Source: Saccharothrix luteola (GTDB lineage: Bacteria > Actinomycetota > Actinomycetes > Mycobacteriales > Pseudonocardiaceae). Taken from it: DNA of 64,000 bases. The DNA lies in assembly GCF_020859565.1 (NCBI RefSeq), contig NZ_JAJHUO010000017.1:62001-126000 (forward strand), in the 5' to 3' direction. Shown piece by piece: positions 1-9,477 of the stretch. Each line of letters opens with the position of its first letter. Position 1 is the first letter of the stretch. Made by a program: the position numbers and the translations under genes. The notes under the pieces are model-generated. The model worked only from the letters and a program-made list of their open reading frames with translations, did no database searches and had not been told where the DNA came from.

Positions 1-930
1 GATGCTCGACGCCAGCGCGGTCGGGTCGTGCCGGTCGGGCGCGCCGGCCACGGCGATGGGCGCGAGGTGCGCCGCAGCGCCGAGAGCTGCGGCGGCCCTG
101 CGCAGCCGGTCCGGAACGGGCACCGCGTCGACGTCCGCGATCACCGCGTCGACCCGCAGGGCGGGCGCGTGCGCGCACAGGACGTCCAGGTGCAGCTCCG
201 GCGAAAAGCCGTCGGTTTCCCCCGGTTGGGGGACGAGGTTGAGCACGACCACCTTGCGTGCCGAGGTGCGCACCAGGGCGTCGTGCAGCTCGGGCACGAG
301 CAGGTGCGGCAGCACGCTGGTGAACCACGAGCCGGGCCCGAGCAGCACGACGTCCGCCGCGAGCACCGCCTCCACCGCCTGCGGGCAGCCGCGCGGCGCC
401 TCGCCGGGGCCGCCCGGCCCGTTGAGCCGGATCCGTTGCACGCGGCCCGGCGTGGTGGCGATCGCGACCTGGCCGCGGATGCGGCGCACCACGTCGTCGT
501 CATCGTCCAGCCCGGTGACGTCGGCCTCGATCGACAACGGCTCCGTGCACATCGGCAGCACGCGACCGCGCACGCCGAGCAGCCGTCCCGCCTCCTCCAG
601 CACGGCCACCGGGTCGCCGAGCTGCTCCAGCAGGCCCGCCAGCACGAGGTTGCCCACCGCGTGCCCGGCGAGCGCGCCGGTGCCGCCGAACCGGTGCTGG
701 AACAGCGTCGCCCACAACGCGCTGGAGGCGTCCGCGCCGGCCAGCGCCACCATCGCCTTGCGCAGGTCGCCGGGCGGCAGCAGGCCCAGCTCGCGGCGCA
801 GCCGCCCCGACGAGCCGCCGTCGTCCGCGACCGTCACCACGGCCGTCACGTCGTCGGTCACCCGGCGCAGGGCGGTGAGCGTGGCGTGCAGCCCGTGCCC
901 ACCGCCCAGCGCTACCGCTGCGAAGCTCAC
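1..930 (-). CDS. yvcK: Gluconeogenesis factor YvcK/CofD-like protein (C-terminus cut by window edge)
   Basis: YvcK proteins bind UDP-GlcNAc and link carbon metabolism to cell-wall synthesis. They share a fold with the F420 enzyme CofD but are not F420 enzymes. The first 310 codons are present and the rest lies beyond base 1. Visible hallmarks are the N-terminal glycine loop GGGHG (9-13), ADDGGSSGRLR (35-45) and PPGDLRK (52-58), followed by a GPGSWFTS motif in the second half. The GTG start at 928-930 overlaps the rapZ stop (GTGA), so the two are probably translationally coupled. The order uvrC-rapZ-yvcK is the usual actinobacterial one, and whiA would be expected just outside the window. The family call is secure; the exact role in this organism is inferred. 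Confidence 0.93.
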   Translation of the reverse strand, partial: MSFAAVALGGGHGLHATLTALRRVTDDVTAVVTVADDGGSSGRLRRELGLLPPGDLRKAMVALAGADASSALWATLFQHRFGGTGALAGHAVGNLVLAGLLEQLGDPVAVLEEAGRLLGVRGRVLPMCTEPLSIEADVTGLDDDDDVVRRIRGQVAIATTPGRVQRIRLNGPGGPGEAPRGCPQAVEAVLAADVVLLGPGSWFTSVLPHLLVPELHDALVRTSARKVVVLNLVPQPGETDGFSPELHLDVLCAHAPALRVDAVIADVDAVPVPDRLRRAAAALGAAAHLAPIAVAGAPDRHDPTALASSI

Positions 931-1810
931 TCGCGTCCCAGGTCCCGGTGCACGACCTTGACGGCCATGCCGTCCTCGCTGGCCAACCGGCCCGCGAGCT
1001 CCTCGGAGATGGCCACGCTGCGGTGCTTGCCGCCGGTGCAGCCGACCGCCAGCGTCAGGTACCGCTTGCCCTCGCGCCGGTAGCCGGCGCCGATCAGCCG
1101 CAGCAGCTCGTGGTAGCGGTCCAGGAACTCCTCCGCGCCCTCCTGCGTGAGCACGTAGTTGCGCACGTCGCCGTCCAGGCCGGTCTGCTCGCGCAGCTCC
1201 GGGATCCAGAACGGGTTCGGCAGGAACCGCACGTCCATCACCAGGTCGGCGTCCATCGGCAGGCCGTACTTGTAGCCGAACGACAGCACCGTGACGCGGG
1301 TGCGGGTCGCCGACTCCGTGCCGAACGTGTCCTCGATCTTGGCCCGCAGCTGGTGCACCGACAGCGCCGAGGTGTCCAGCACCAGGTCGGCTTCCTCGCG
1401 CAACGGCGTGAGCAGGACCCGCTCGGCCTCGATGCCGTCGGCCAGGCGACCGTCCGCCTGCAACGGGTGGCCGCGGCGCACCGACTCGAACCGGCGGATC
1501 AGCACGTCGTCGGTGGCCTCCAGGAACAGCACCTTCGGCTTGTAGCCGCGCGCGTCCAGGTCCTTGATCACCGCCGCCAGGTCCTCGGTGAACGCGCGGC
1601 TGCGCACGTCCATCACCACCGCGACCCTGGTGATCGCACCCCTGGCCTGAGCGCCCAGCTCCACCATGGTCGCGATCAGCTCGGGCGGCAGGTTGTCCAC
1701 CACGAACCAGCCCAGGTCCTCCAGGCACTTCGCGGCCGTGCTGCGGCCCGCCCCCGACAGGCCCGTCACCACCGCGACTTCGATGCCGGACTTCTCGCCG
1801 GCCGGTGCGC

Positions 1811-1814
<4 letters not shown>
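927..1814 (-). CDS. rapZ: RNase adapter / nucleotide-binding protein RapZ
   Basis: This is a 295-aa RapZ (YvcJ) family P-loop protein. In E. coli RapZ delivers a small RNA to RNase E and controls amino-sugar synthesis; in actinobacteria the role is less clear, though the family binds nucleotides. The Walker A loop GLSGAGRST is at residues 18-26. A VVMDVRSR segment follows, and the C-terminal domain carries the conserved GCTGGKHRSV motif. The GTG start overlaps the uvrC TGA (GTGA at 1811-1814), and its own stop overlaps the yvcK start. The position between uvrC and yvcK is conserved in actinobacteria, which supports the assignment strongly. Confidence 0.95.
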
Positions 1815-3754
<1,940 letters not shown>

Positions 3755-3817
3755 CGGACAAGCCTACTGTGTTGGATTGCGCCGCCTCCGGCGTCGCGGG
3801 CGAGGTCGCCGGGAAGT

Positions 3818-3870
3818 GGGGGGGGGGGGGGGGGGGGGGCGGGCCGCGGGGGGGGGGGGGGCGCGGGGGG
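3818..3870. repeat. Homopolymeric G tracts (22, 14 and 6 G)
   Basis: The plus strand has 22 consecutive G at 3818-3839, 14 at 3848-3861 and 6 at 3865-3870, separated only by short GC stretches. The tract sits about 65 bp upstream of the uvrC start, so it is a C tract on the uvrC coding strand. Such runs slip during replication and are error-prone in sequencing, so the printed lengths may not be exact. They could also form G-quadruplex structures. Confidence 0.9.
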
Positions 3871-3887
3871 CCGCGCGCGCCCCACGC

Positions 3888-3930
3888 CCTGATTCCCGGC
3901 GATCGAAAAGCGTGATCGCCGGGAATCAGG
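3888..3930 (-). terminator. Perfect 17-bp hairpin with 9-nt loop downstream of the Rieske genes
   Basis: Arms at 3888-3904 and 3914-3930 are exact reverse complements, closed by the loop GAAAAGCGT (3905-3913). It lies downstream of the minus-strand Rieske gene and upstream of uvrC, so it probably terminates the Rieske transcript. No U tract follows on the minus strand. A hairpin at 16411-16459 has a different stem but the same 9-nt loop, which suggests a repeat family rather than a plain terminator. Confidence 0.65.
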
Positions 3931-3941
3931 ACGCGAACGAC

Positions 3942-4026
3942 CGACGCGACCTCGCGGGAGGTGGTGAGCGATCGACGCGACCTCGCGGGAGGTGGTGAAG
4001 GTCGACGCGACCTCGCGAGAGGTTCA
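3942..4026. repeat. Three tandem copies of a ~26-bp repeat
   Basis: Near-identical units at 3942-3967, 3973-3998 and 4003-4026 share CGACGCGACCTCGCG and have a period of 30-31 bp. The third copy runs into the stop codon of the Rieske gene (4024-4026). A 17-nt core also occurs in inverse orientation at 22317-22333, between def and fmt. Confidence 0.8.
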
Positions 4027-4494
4027 GGCGGGGACGATCTGGCCGGCCTCGACCTTCACCGGGACCTCCTTCAGGCCCGTGGTGGCCGGGCCCTTCGTCA
4101 CCTGGCCGTCCGCGGCGTTGAACGTGCTGCCGTGGTTCGGGCACGTGATCACGCCGCCCTCGGGCGGCGACACGGCGGTCCCCTGGTGGGGGCACGTGGC
4201 GTCGTAGGCCTTGACCGTCTCGCCGGTGCGGACCAGCACGAGCGGCTTGCTGTCGGTCGGGTTGCCCGCGATCAGGCCGCCCCCGTCGGGCACGTCGGCC
4301 AGCGCCGCGATGATCGGCGGCCCGGCCGGGGTGGTGCCGCCACCGCCGGGCGTCGTGCCGCCACCGGTCGGGGTGGTGCCGCTTGGGGTGGAACCGCTGC
4401 TGCACGCGGCCAGGCCGCCCGGCACCGCCAGCGCGACCAGCACGCCGCACAGCACCGAGCGGCGGGACAGCCCTGTCTTCTCCGTTGAACTCAA
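4024..4494 (-). CDS. Tat-exported Rieske [2Fe-2S] lipoprotein
   Basis: This is a predicted exported electron-transfer protein of 156 aa. Twin arginines (RR at 11-12) precede a hydrophobic stretch and a lipobox ending LAAC (C31), so it should be Tat-exported and lipid-anchored. A Gly/Thr/Pro-rich linker (about 35-58) leads to the Rieske fold. Cluster ligands are C101/H103 (CPHQGT) and C118/H121 (CPNHGS). The TTG start at 4494 is chosen because AAAGGA lies six bases upstream and the protein then begins at the signal peptide; an ATG at 4572 would add 26 residues. A paralogue follows upstream (4595-5005). No cytochrome or dehydrogenase partner is adjacent, so the redox partner is unknown. Confidence 0.88.
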   Translation of the reverse strand: MSSTEKTGLSRRSVLCGVLVALAVPGGLAACSSGSTPSGTTPTGGGTTPGGGGTTPAGPPIIAALADVPDGGGLIAGNPTDSKPLVLVRTGETVKAYDATCPHQGTAVSPPEGGVITCPNHGSTFNAADGQVTKGPATTGLKEVPVKVEAGQIVPA

Positions 4495-4594
4495 AGCAGG
4501 TCCTTTGCTACGTGGTGGGTGGTCGTTCGGCCACACAGGCAATACGACACCACGTGAAGCTGGGTTCAACACCCCAGCCCTTGGGACGGCTTCT

Positions 4595-5005
4595 TCAGGA
4601 AAGCAACACGTCCGGCCCGGACACCGCCACCGCGACCTCCGCCAACCCCCGCGGTGACGGGCCGGACAGCACCGCCCCGGTCGTCGGGTCGAACGCGGAG
4701 CGGTGCGTGGGGCAGCTGATCGTGCCGCCGGCGGGCGGGTTCACCGTCGTGCCCTGGTGCGGGCAGGCCGGGTTGAACGCCCGCACCTCCGACTCCGACG
4801 GCCTGACCAGCAGCAACTGGCCGTCCCCACCGACGTCGACCAGCGCGCCGGAGCCCACCGGGAGGTCGGCGAGCCCGGCCACGCGGTCACCCGCGCGGGC
4901 CGAGCCGACACCGGGCCGACGCGGCGGCGCGCCCGAGCCGCAGGAGGTCAGGGGCACACCGGCGGTCAGGGCGAGCAGTCCGCACAGCAGCGTCCGTCGG
5001 TCCAC
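4595..5005 (-). CDS. Second Rieske [2Fe-2S] lipoprotein, with an altered second motif
   Basis: This 136-aa paralogue of the neighbouring Rieske protein has a short signal peptide with RR at 3-4 and a lipobox ending LTSC (C22). Cluster ligands are C81/H83 in CPHQGT and C98/H101 in CPTHRS. Box II is normally C-x-x-H-G; here Arg replaces Gly, which may change the redox potential or packing of the cluster. The GTG at 5005 is the start that best fits a signal peptide. The 100-bp gap to the next Rieske gene on the same strand suggests one transcript or a tandem duplication that then diverged. Confidence 0.83.
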   Translation of the reverse strand: MDRRTLLCGLLALTAGVPLTSCGSGAPPRRPGVGSARAGDRVAGLADLPVGSGALVDVGGDGQLLLVRPSESEVRAFNPACPHQGTTVNPPAGGTISCPTHRSAFDPTTGAVLSGPSPRGLAEVAVAVSGPDVLLS

Positions 5006-5019
5006 CCGCCCATCTTCGC

Positions 5020-5511
5020 CTACTGGTCCTTCGCGACCGCCGTCCGGGCCAGCGCCAGCACCGCCGTGAACGGCGGGAACCAGTGCCGCGAGTGCGACGG
5101 CGGGTTCGCCCACCTCAGCGACCCGTACCGGGTCATCGTCGGCGGCAGCGCGATGCGCTGCGGCGAGCGGACGAACTGGACCTCGGCGGGCGCCTTCAGG
5201 TGCGTGGGCAGGAGGGCGACCAGCTCGGCGAGGAAGATCCAGTGCTCCCGCGGGCCGGGGATGACGGTGACGGGACCGGCGAGCATCCGGGCCTTGAGGT
5301 CGGCCAGGACGCGCGAGCCGATGCGGGCGGGCATGGCCAGGGCGGTGGTGGCGGGTCCCAGCGGCAGGAAGACGCCCTGCTCGGTGACGGAGACCTTCCA
5401 GCCCAGCAGCCGGTAACCCGCGATCGCCTCACCGAGTGCCTGCTGGTGCGCGCGGTCGCGTGGTCCGTATCGCGGGCCGTTGTCGGCGGTGGTGGCGGCG
5501 GTGATGCTCAT
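5020..5511 (-). CDS. Uncharacterised 163-aa protein, divergent from the XRE-TPR regulator
   Basis: I do not recognise a named family. The protein is soluble, with no signal peptide or membrane segment. Its middle (about residues 30-105) alternates hydrophobic strands with Gly/Pro turns, for example VFLPLGPAT and GPVTVIPGPREHWIFL. The C-terminus holds aromatic residues in HSRHWFPPF. That layout loosely recalls the small primase/polymerase-like proteins common in actinomycetes, but no catalytic acidic pair can be pointed to, so this is only a hint. The ATG at 5511 is preceded by GGAGGG; an upstream ATG at 5589 would add 26 unlikely residues. It may share a control region with the divergent regulator at 5786. 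Confidence 0.7.
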   Translation of the reverse strand: MSITAATTADNGPRYGPRDRAHQQALGEAIAGYRLLGWKVSVTEQGVFLPLGPATTALAMPARIGSRVLADLKARMLAGPVTVIPGPREHWIFLAELVALLPTHLKAPAEVQFVRSPQRIALPPTMTRYGSLRWANPPSHSRHWFPPFTAVLALARTAVAKDQ

Positions 5512-5785
5512 CGGCGGAGGTCCCTCCCCGGTCGGGTGGAGTGGGCGGCGTGCGCGGGCCGCGGGGGTCGTCCCGGCACTGGCACACACGCAGCGTCGGC
5601 CCGATCGGGACGTTTCACCACACCGTTATCGGGTCGGATCCATGCACCGGACGAATCGCCCGTATCCACCACCTGGCGTCACAGGGGCTCCGACCAGGGG
5701 CCCACCCCGCCTTATGCAGGAAATGCATGGACTCCTGATCACATCTCTATACACTGGTGAGCACGCTCAGTGACGGGAGCGAGCC
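5512..5785 (+). promoter_or_regulatory. Divergent intergenic region with candidate -10 for the XRE regulator
   Basis: The 274-bp gap separates the unknown gene at 5020-5511 from the regulator at 5786. TATACA at 5748-5753 is a good -10 hexamer, about 33 bp before the regulator's ATG, and GGGAG precedes that ATG. No convincing -35 box is seen at 17-18 bp. No other gene or structured element was recognised here. Confidence 0.35.
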
Positions 5786-7342
5786 ATGGAACGGAAAGCT
5801 CGAAGAGCAGCCAGTACCAGGCGCGCATGCCCGACGTGCGGGGCGCTGATCGCCGCCGACAACACCGACCGGCTCTGCCAGCGTTGTCGCCGCAACGCGC
5901 GGACCGAGCTCTACGGACCACCCGAGGTACCCGGGGACTTCTGGGACCACGAGGTGATGGCCGCCGCGTTCTCCGACCGGAACATGGGCGCCCTCCTCGC
6001 CGCCTACCGGCACCACCCCCAGCACGTCAGTCGCGTCACCCAAGACCGCATGGCGTCCTGGCTGGGGATCTCCCAGGCGCAGCTGTCGCGGTACGAGACC
6101 GGTGAGAACCCGATCGACCGGATCGACCGGCTGCGCCACTTCGCGCGGGCGCTCGGCGTGCCGGCCGACCGGCTGTGGTTCGACCGGGTCGGAATCCCAA
6201 GCCAGGCGGACGCCGATCGCGGCGCCCCGCCCGATGTGCTCGCCGCGGCGTGGGACGCGTCGAGCATTGCCAGATCGGTCGAGGAGACGGCGAGGAACGA
6301 CTTGGCGATCAGCAGACGAGCGGCGCTCACCGGAGCCGCCGCGGTGGCGATGGGTCCCGCACTGGTCGAACCGTTGCAGAAATGGCTCCACCCCTTGCAG
6401 CCCCTGTCCAAGTGGTCGTCCAGCGCGGCGATCAGCGAGGAGGAGCTGGCGGCGTTGCAGCGCGTCGCCGACGGGCTGCGCGGGTGGGGTGGCCGAGGCG
6501 GGTACGGGTTGGCGCGCAAGGCGGTGCTCGGGCAGTTGGAGGAACTGGCCGAGCGGTTGTCGCGGGCGCCGGCGGGCCCGACCACGGAACGGGCCTTCTT
6601 CATCGGGGCCGAGCTGTCCAAGGTGGCGGCGAGCATGTCGTGGGACGCGGGCATGCACGACGCCGCGCAGCGGTACTACGTGCTCGGGGTCCGCATGGCG
6701 AAGGCCGGGCGCAACGACCCGTTCGCCGCCCTGTGCCTGGCGGCGATGGCCAGGCAGATGTTCGACCTCGGCCGGCCCGAGGACGGTTTAGAGCTGGTCC
6801 AGCTGGGCCAGTACGGCACGCGGCGCAACGCCACCCCGACGTTGCAGGCGCTCCTGCTGACCCGCGAGGCGTGGGCCTACGCGCAGATGGGTCGGGTGCG
6901 GGAGTTCCACCGGGCGGTCGGGCAGGCGCAGGACAGCTTCGCGCAGCGGCGGCCCGGTTCGGACCCGTGGTGGCTGGACTCATTCGACGAGGCGGAGTTG
7001 GAGGGCGTGATCGGCGCCCGGATGAGGGACCTGGCCGGGCACGACCCGAAGCAGGCGCCGATGGCGGAGCAGCACATCCGGCGAGCGCTCGACCTGCGCG
7101 ACCCGGCGAGGGTGCGCAACCGGGCGTTCGACGTCATCGGGCTGGCCCGCACGAAGATGGTGTCGGGTGAGCCCGAGGAGGCGTGCGGGCTGATCCAGCA
7201 GGTGCTGCCGACGGCGGCGGGCCTGGCATCCGGGCGGGTGGTGCGCAAGCTGCAGGACTTCGCCAAGGAGGCCGAGCGGCACCGCGACCTGGCCGTCGTG
7301 CGCGACACCCGTGAGGCGATCCGCGGGGTCCGGACGGCCTAG
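5786..7342 (+). CDS. XRE-family regulator with zinc ribbon and TPR-like C-terminal domain
   Basis: This is a 518-aa predicted transcriptional regulator. A CxxC pair set (C15/C18 and C31/C34) suggests an N-terminal zinc ribbon. A helix-turn-helix follows at about 84-132 (DRMASWLGISQAQLSRYETG). A hydrophobic SRRAALTGAAAVAMGPAL segment near 173-190 and a long alpha-helical C-terminus with TPR-like repeats come next, as in the large AfsR/NsdA-like regulators of actinomycetes. Such C-termini usually bind a peptide, protein or small ligand. The stop codon overlaps or abuts the start of the SLOG gene, so the two are co-translated and probably function together. The target genes are unknown. Confidence 0.85.
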   Translation: MERKARRAASTRRACPTCGALIAADNTDRLCQRCRRNARTELYGPPEVPGDFWDHEVMAAAFSDRNMGALLAAYRHHPQHVSRVTQDRMASWLGISQAQLSRYETGENPIDRIDRLRHFARALGVPADRLWFDRVGIPSQADADRGAPPDVLAAAWDASSIARSVEETARNDLAISRRAALTGAAAVAMGPALVEPLQKWLHPLQPLSKWSSSAAISEEELAALQRVADGLRGWGGRGGYGLARKAVLGQLEELAERLSRAPAGPTTERAFFIGAELSKVAASMSWDAGMHDAAQRYYVLGVRMAKAGRNDPFAALCLAAMARQMFDLGRPEDGLELVQLGQYGTRRNATPTLQALLLTREAWAYAQMGRVREFHRAVGQAQDSFAQRRPGSDPWWLDSFDEAELEGVIGARMRDLAGHDPKQAPMAEQHIRRALDLRDPARVRNRAFDVIGLARTKMVSGEPEEACGLIQQVLPTAAGLASGRVVRKLQDFAKEAERHRDLAVVRDTREAIRGVRTA

Positions 7343-7344
7343 TG

Positions 7345-7827
7345 ATGCGGGTGGGGATCACCGGGCACAGCAAGCTGGCGCCCGATTGCGTCGACGCCGT
7401 GCGAGAAGCCATCCGCGCGGCGTTGGAGGCCGAGGCGTCGGGCGGGTCATCCCTGGTCGGGGTGACCTGCCTGGCGCCGGGCGCGGACCAGCTGTTCGCG
7501 CGGGTGGTGCTGGAGCTGGGCGGCCGGGTCGAGGTCGTGCTGCCCGCGATGGACTACCGGGAGAAGCTGAAACCGGAGAAGCGGGCCGACTACGACGAGC
7601 TGCTGGCCCAGGCGCACGTGGTGAGCGTGCTGCCCAACGAGCTGTCGGGACGGCACGCCTACGTGATGGCGAACGAGCGGATGCTCGCGTCGGTGGAGCT
7701 GCTGATCGCGGTGTGGGACGGGCAGCCGCCGGACGGGCGCGGCGGCACGGCGGACGTCGTGGAGACGGCGCGCGCGTCGGGCGTGCCGGTGGTGGTCGTG
7801 TGGCCGGAGGGCGCACGACGCGGCTAG
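7345..7827 (+). CDS. SLOG-fold (Rossmann-like) putative nucleotide-ligand sensor
   Basis: The 160-aa single-domain protein carries SLOG/LOG superfamily features: an N-terminal GITGH strand-loop (4-8), PGAD (45-48), YVMANERM (106-113), the core strand LLIAVWDG (119-126) and GGTADVV (133-139). SLOG domains bind or process nucleotide-derived ligands and often act as sensors in signalling or conflict systems. It has no signal peptide or membrane segment. A GTG at 7342 overlaps the regulator's TAG and is an equal start option; ATG 7345 is chosen. Tight coupling to the XRE-TPR gene suggests it makes, removes or senses the ligand of that regulator. This is inference; no enzymatic residues beyond the fold motifs are assigned. 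Confidence 0.8.
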   Translation: MRVGITGHSKLAPDCVDAVREAIRAALEAEASGGSSLVGVTCLAPGADQLFARVVLELGGRVEVVLPAMDYREKLKPEKRADYDELLAQAHVVSVLPNELSGRHAYVMANERMLASVELLIAVWDGQPPDGRGGTADVVETARASGVPVVVVWPEGARRG

Positions 7828-7829
7828 GA

Positions 7830-7850
7830 CGCGGACAGGAGCTGTCCGCG
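7830..7850. promoter_or_regulatory. Palindromic operator candidate before the WYL regulator
   Basis: CGCGGACAG (7830-7838) and CTGTCCGCG (7842-7850) are perfect inverted 9-bp arms around a 3-bp spacer. The site lies 21 bp before the WYL regulator's ATG at 7872. YafY-type WYL regulators are commonly autoregulated through such palindromes, so this is the best candidate operator. Confidence 0.6.
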
Positions 7851-7871
7851 TTGGCCGGCAGACTGCGGCTC

Positions 7872-8825
7872 ATGCTGGAGACCTCGGCCCGTCTGCTCAA
7901 GCTGCTGTCGTTGTTGCAGGTGCGCCGCGACTGGACCGGAGCGGATCTCGCGCGACGCCTCGGCGTCGACGTCCGGACCGTGCGGCGCGACGTGGACAAG
8001 CTGCGCACCCTCGGCTACCCGGTCAACGCCGCGCCGGGCGTGTCGGGCGGCTACCAGCTGGGCGCGGGCGCCGAGCTGCCGCCGTTGTTGTTGGACGACG
8101 ACGAGGCCGTGGCGGTCGCCGTGGGGTTGCGCACGGCGGCCAACGGCAGCGTGGCGGGCATCGAGGAGACGTCGGTGCGCGCGTTGGCCAAGCTGGAGCA
8201 GGTGCTGCCGTCCCGGCTGCGGCGGCGGGTGAACGCGCTCCAGGCGCACACCGTCGCGTTGCCGACGCGCGGGGCGCAGGTCGACGCGAGCACGTTGACC
8301 GCCATCGCCATCGCGTGCCGCGACCACCAGCGGCTGCGGTTCCCCTACGCCGGGCGCGACGGCGACACCCGCCGCCACGTGGAGCCGCTGGGCCTGGCGC
8401 ACACCGGGCGGCGGTGGTACCTGGTGGCGTGGGACGTGGACAAGGCGGACTGGCGGACGTTCCGGGTGGACCGGATCGAGGGGGAGCCGTCCCTGGGCGC
8501 CCGCTTCACGCCGCGCGAGCCGCCGGCGGAGGACCTGGCCGCGTACGTGGCGCGGCGGCTGTCCGTCGCGCCGCACCAGCACCTGGCCCGGCTGATCATG
8601 CACGCGCCGTACGACGTGGTCGCGGCACGCACCGCGTACGGCCCGATCGACCTGGAGCGGATCGACGACGAGCGGACCCGGCTGACGGTCGGCGCGGCGG
8701 CGTTGGAGGACGTCGGCCCGTGGATCGCGATGATCGGCGTCGACTTCGAGGTGGAGGGCCCGGAGGAGCTGAGGCAGCACCTCCGGGCCACCGCCGAGCG
8801 CCTGCTCCGCGCCGCCGGTCCGTGA
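7872..8825 (+). CDS. WYL-domain transcriptional regulator (YafY/DeoR-like)
   Basis: This 317-aa regulator has an N-terminal winged HTH (about 5-60, with RRDWTGADLARRLGV and VRTVRRDVDKL). A WYL domain follows (about 140-220) whose signature RWYLVAW is at 181-187, then a C-terminal WCX extension. WYL domains bind nucleic-acid fragments or nucleotides and control repression or activation. The ATG at 7872 is chosen because the HTH begins at once; upstream in-frame codons belong to the SLOG region. A 21-bp palindrome lies directly upstream. The 3' end is convergent with the next gene, 3 bp away. The regulon is not evident; self-regulation is likely. Confidence 0.9.
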   Translation: MLETSARLLKLLSLLQVRRDWTGADLARRLGVDVRTVRRDVDKLRTLGYPVNAAPGVSGGYQLGAGAELPPLLLDDDEAVAVAVGLRTAANGSVAGIEETSVRALAKLEQVLPSRLRRRVNALQAHTVALPTRGAQVDASTLTAIAIACRDHQRLRFPYAGRDGDTRRHVEPLGLAHTGRRWYLVAWDVDKADWRTFRVDRIEGEPSLGARFTPREPPAEDLAAYVARRLSVAPHQHLARLIMHAPYDVVAARTAYGPIDLERIDDERTRLTVGAAALEDVGPWIAMIGVDFEVEGPEELRQHLRATAERLLRAAGP

Positions 8826-8828
8826 CGC

Positions 8829-9464
8829 CTACGCCGTGCCCGGGAACCGCAGGAGGATCTCCCGACGGTCCTCGACGTGCTTGGCGACGACGGTGTCGAC
8901 CGTGACGTGGTCGACGTCCGACGCGTACAGCTCGTCCGGTGAGGTGGCGTCCAGGCGGAGGAAGTCGTCCAGGTCGGGCGACAGGCCCCACACCGCGTAG
9001 CCGTCGTCCTGCACTTGCACGGACGTGCCGACGGGCAGGGACCGCTTGGCCTCCCCCCAAGCGCGGGTACGGGCCTCGGCCTCCGCCAGCACGCACGGAA
9101 CGAACCCCGCCGGCGGGCGGTAGTGGTGCCGCACGACGTAGTGGTACACCAGGTTCGGCGCCGCGTAGACGACGCCGTCCGGACCGGGAACCCGGATCTC
9201 CGCGCTGCCCAGCGTGAGCAGGTCCTCCTCGAACGGCTCCCGCACCGGGTACGCGGCTCCCGGTCCGCACAGCTCACAGCCGTGCCACCCGCGCGTGACG
9301 TGGACGAGGTGGTACCGGACCAGCACCGCCAGCGCCTCGACCAGGCCGGGTTCCGGTTCGCCGACCTCGAACCGCGACTCCCGGCCCAACCACCCGACGT
9401 TGACCGTCGGTGCCGTCTCCCCGCTCCAGTACTCGTAGGGCGTCAGGTCTTCGTACGTCGTCAT
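8829..9464 (-). CDS. Uncharacterised DUF7919-like protein
   Basis: This 211-aa protein begins with TTYEDLTPYEYW and a nearby TVNVGWLGR stretch, which resembles a family of actinobacterial proteins of unknown function recalled as DUF7919. A CxxC-like pair (HGCELCGPG, about residue 61-69) sits in the first half, a pattern seen when these proteins report a metal or disulfide site. The second half is enriched in Asp, Val and aromatic residues. No signal peptide or membrane segment is visible. It follows the M28 peptidase gene by 13 bp on the same strand and could be co-transcribed with it. Function unknown; the family name is from memory. Confidence 0.7.
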   Translation of the reverse strand: MTTYEDLTPYEYWSGETAPTVNVGWLGRESRFEVGEPEPGLVEALAVLVRYHLVHVTRGWHGCELCGPGAAYPVREPFEEDLLTLGSAEIRVPGPDGVVYAAPNLVYHYVVRHHYRPPAGFVPCVLAEAEARTRAWGEAKRSLPVGTSVQVQDDGYAVWGLSPDLDDFLRLDATSPDELYASDVDHVTVDTVVAKHVEDRREILLRFPGTA

Positions 9465-9477
9465 GTGGTCCTGTCGT

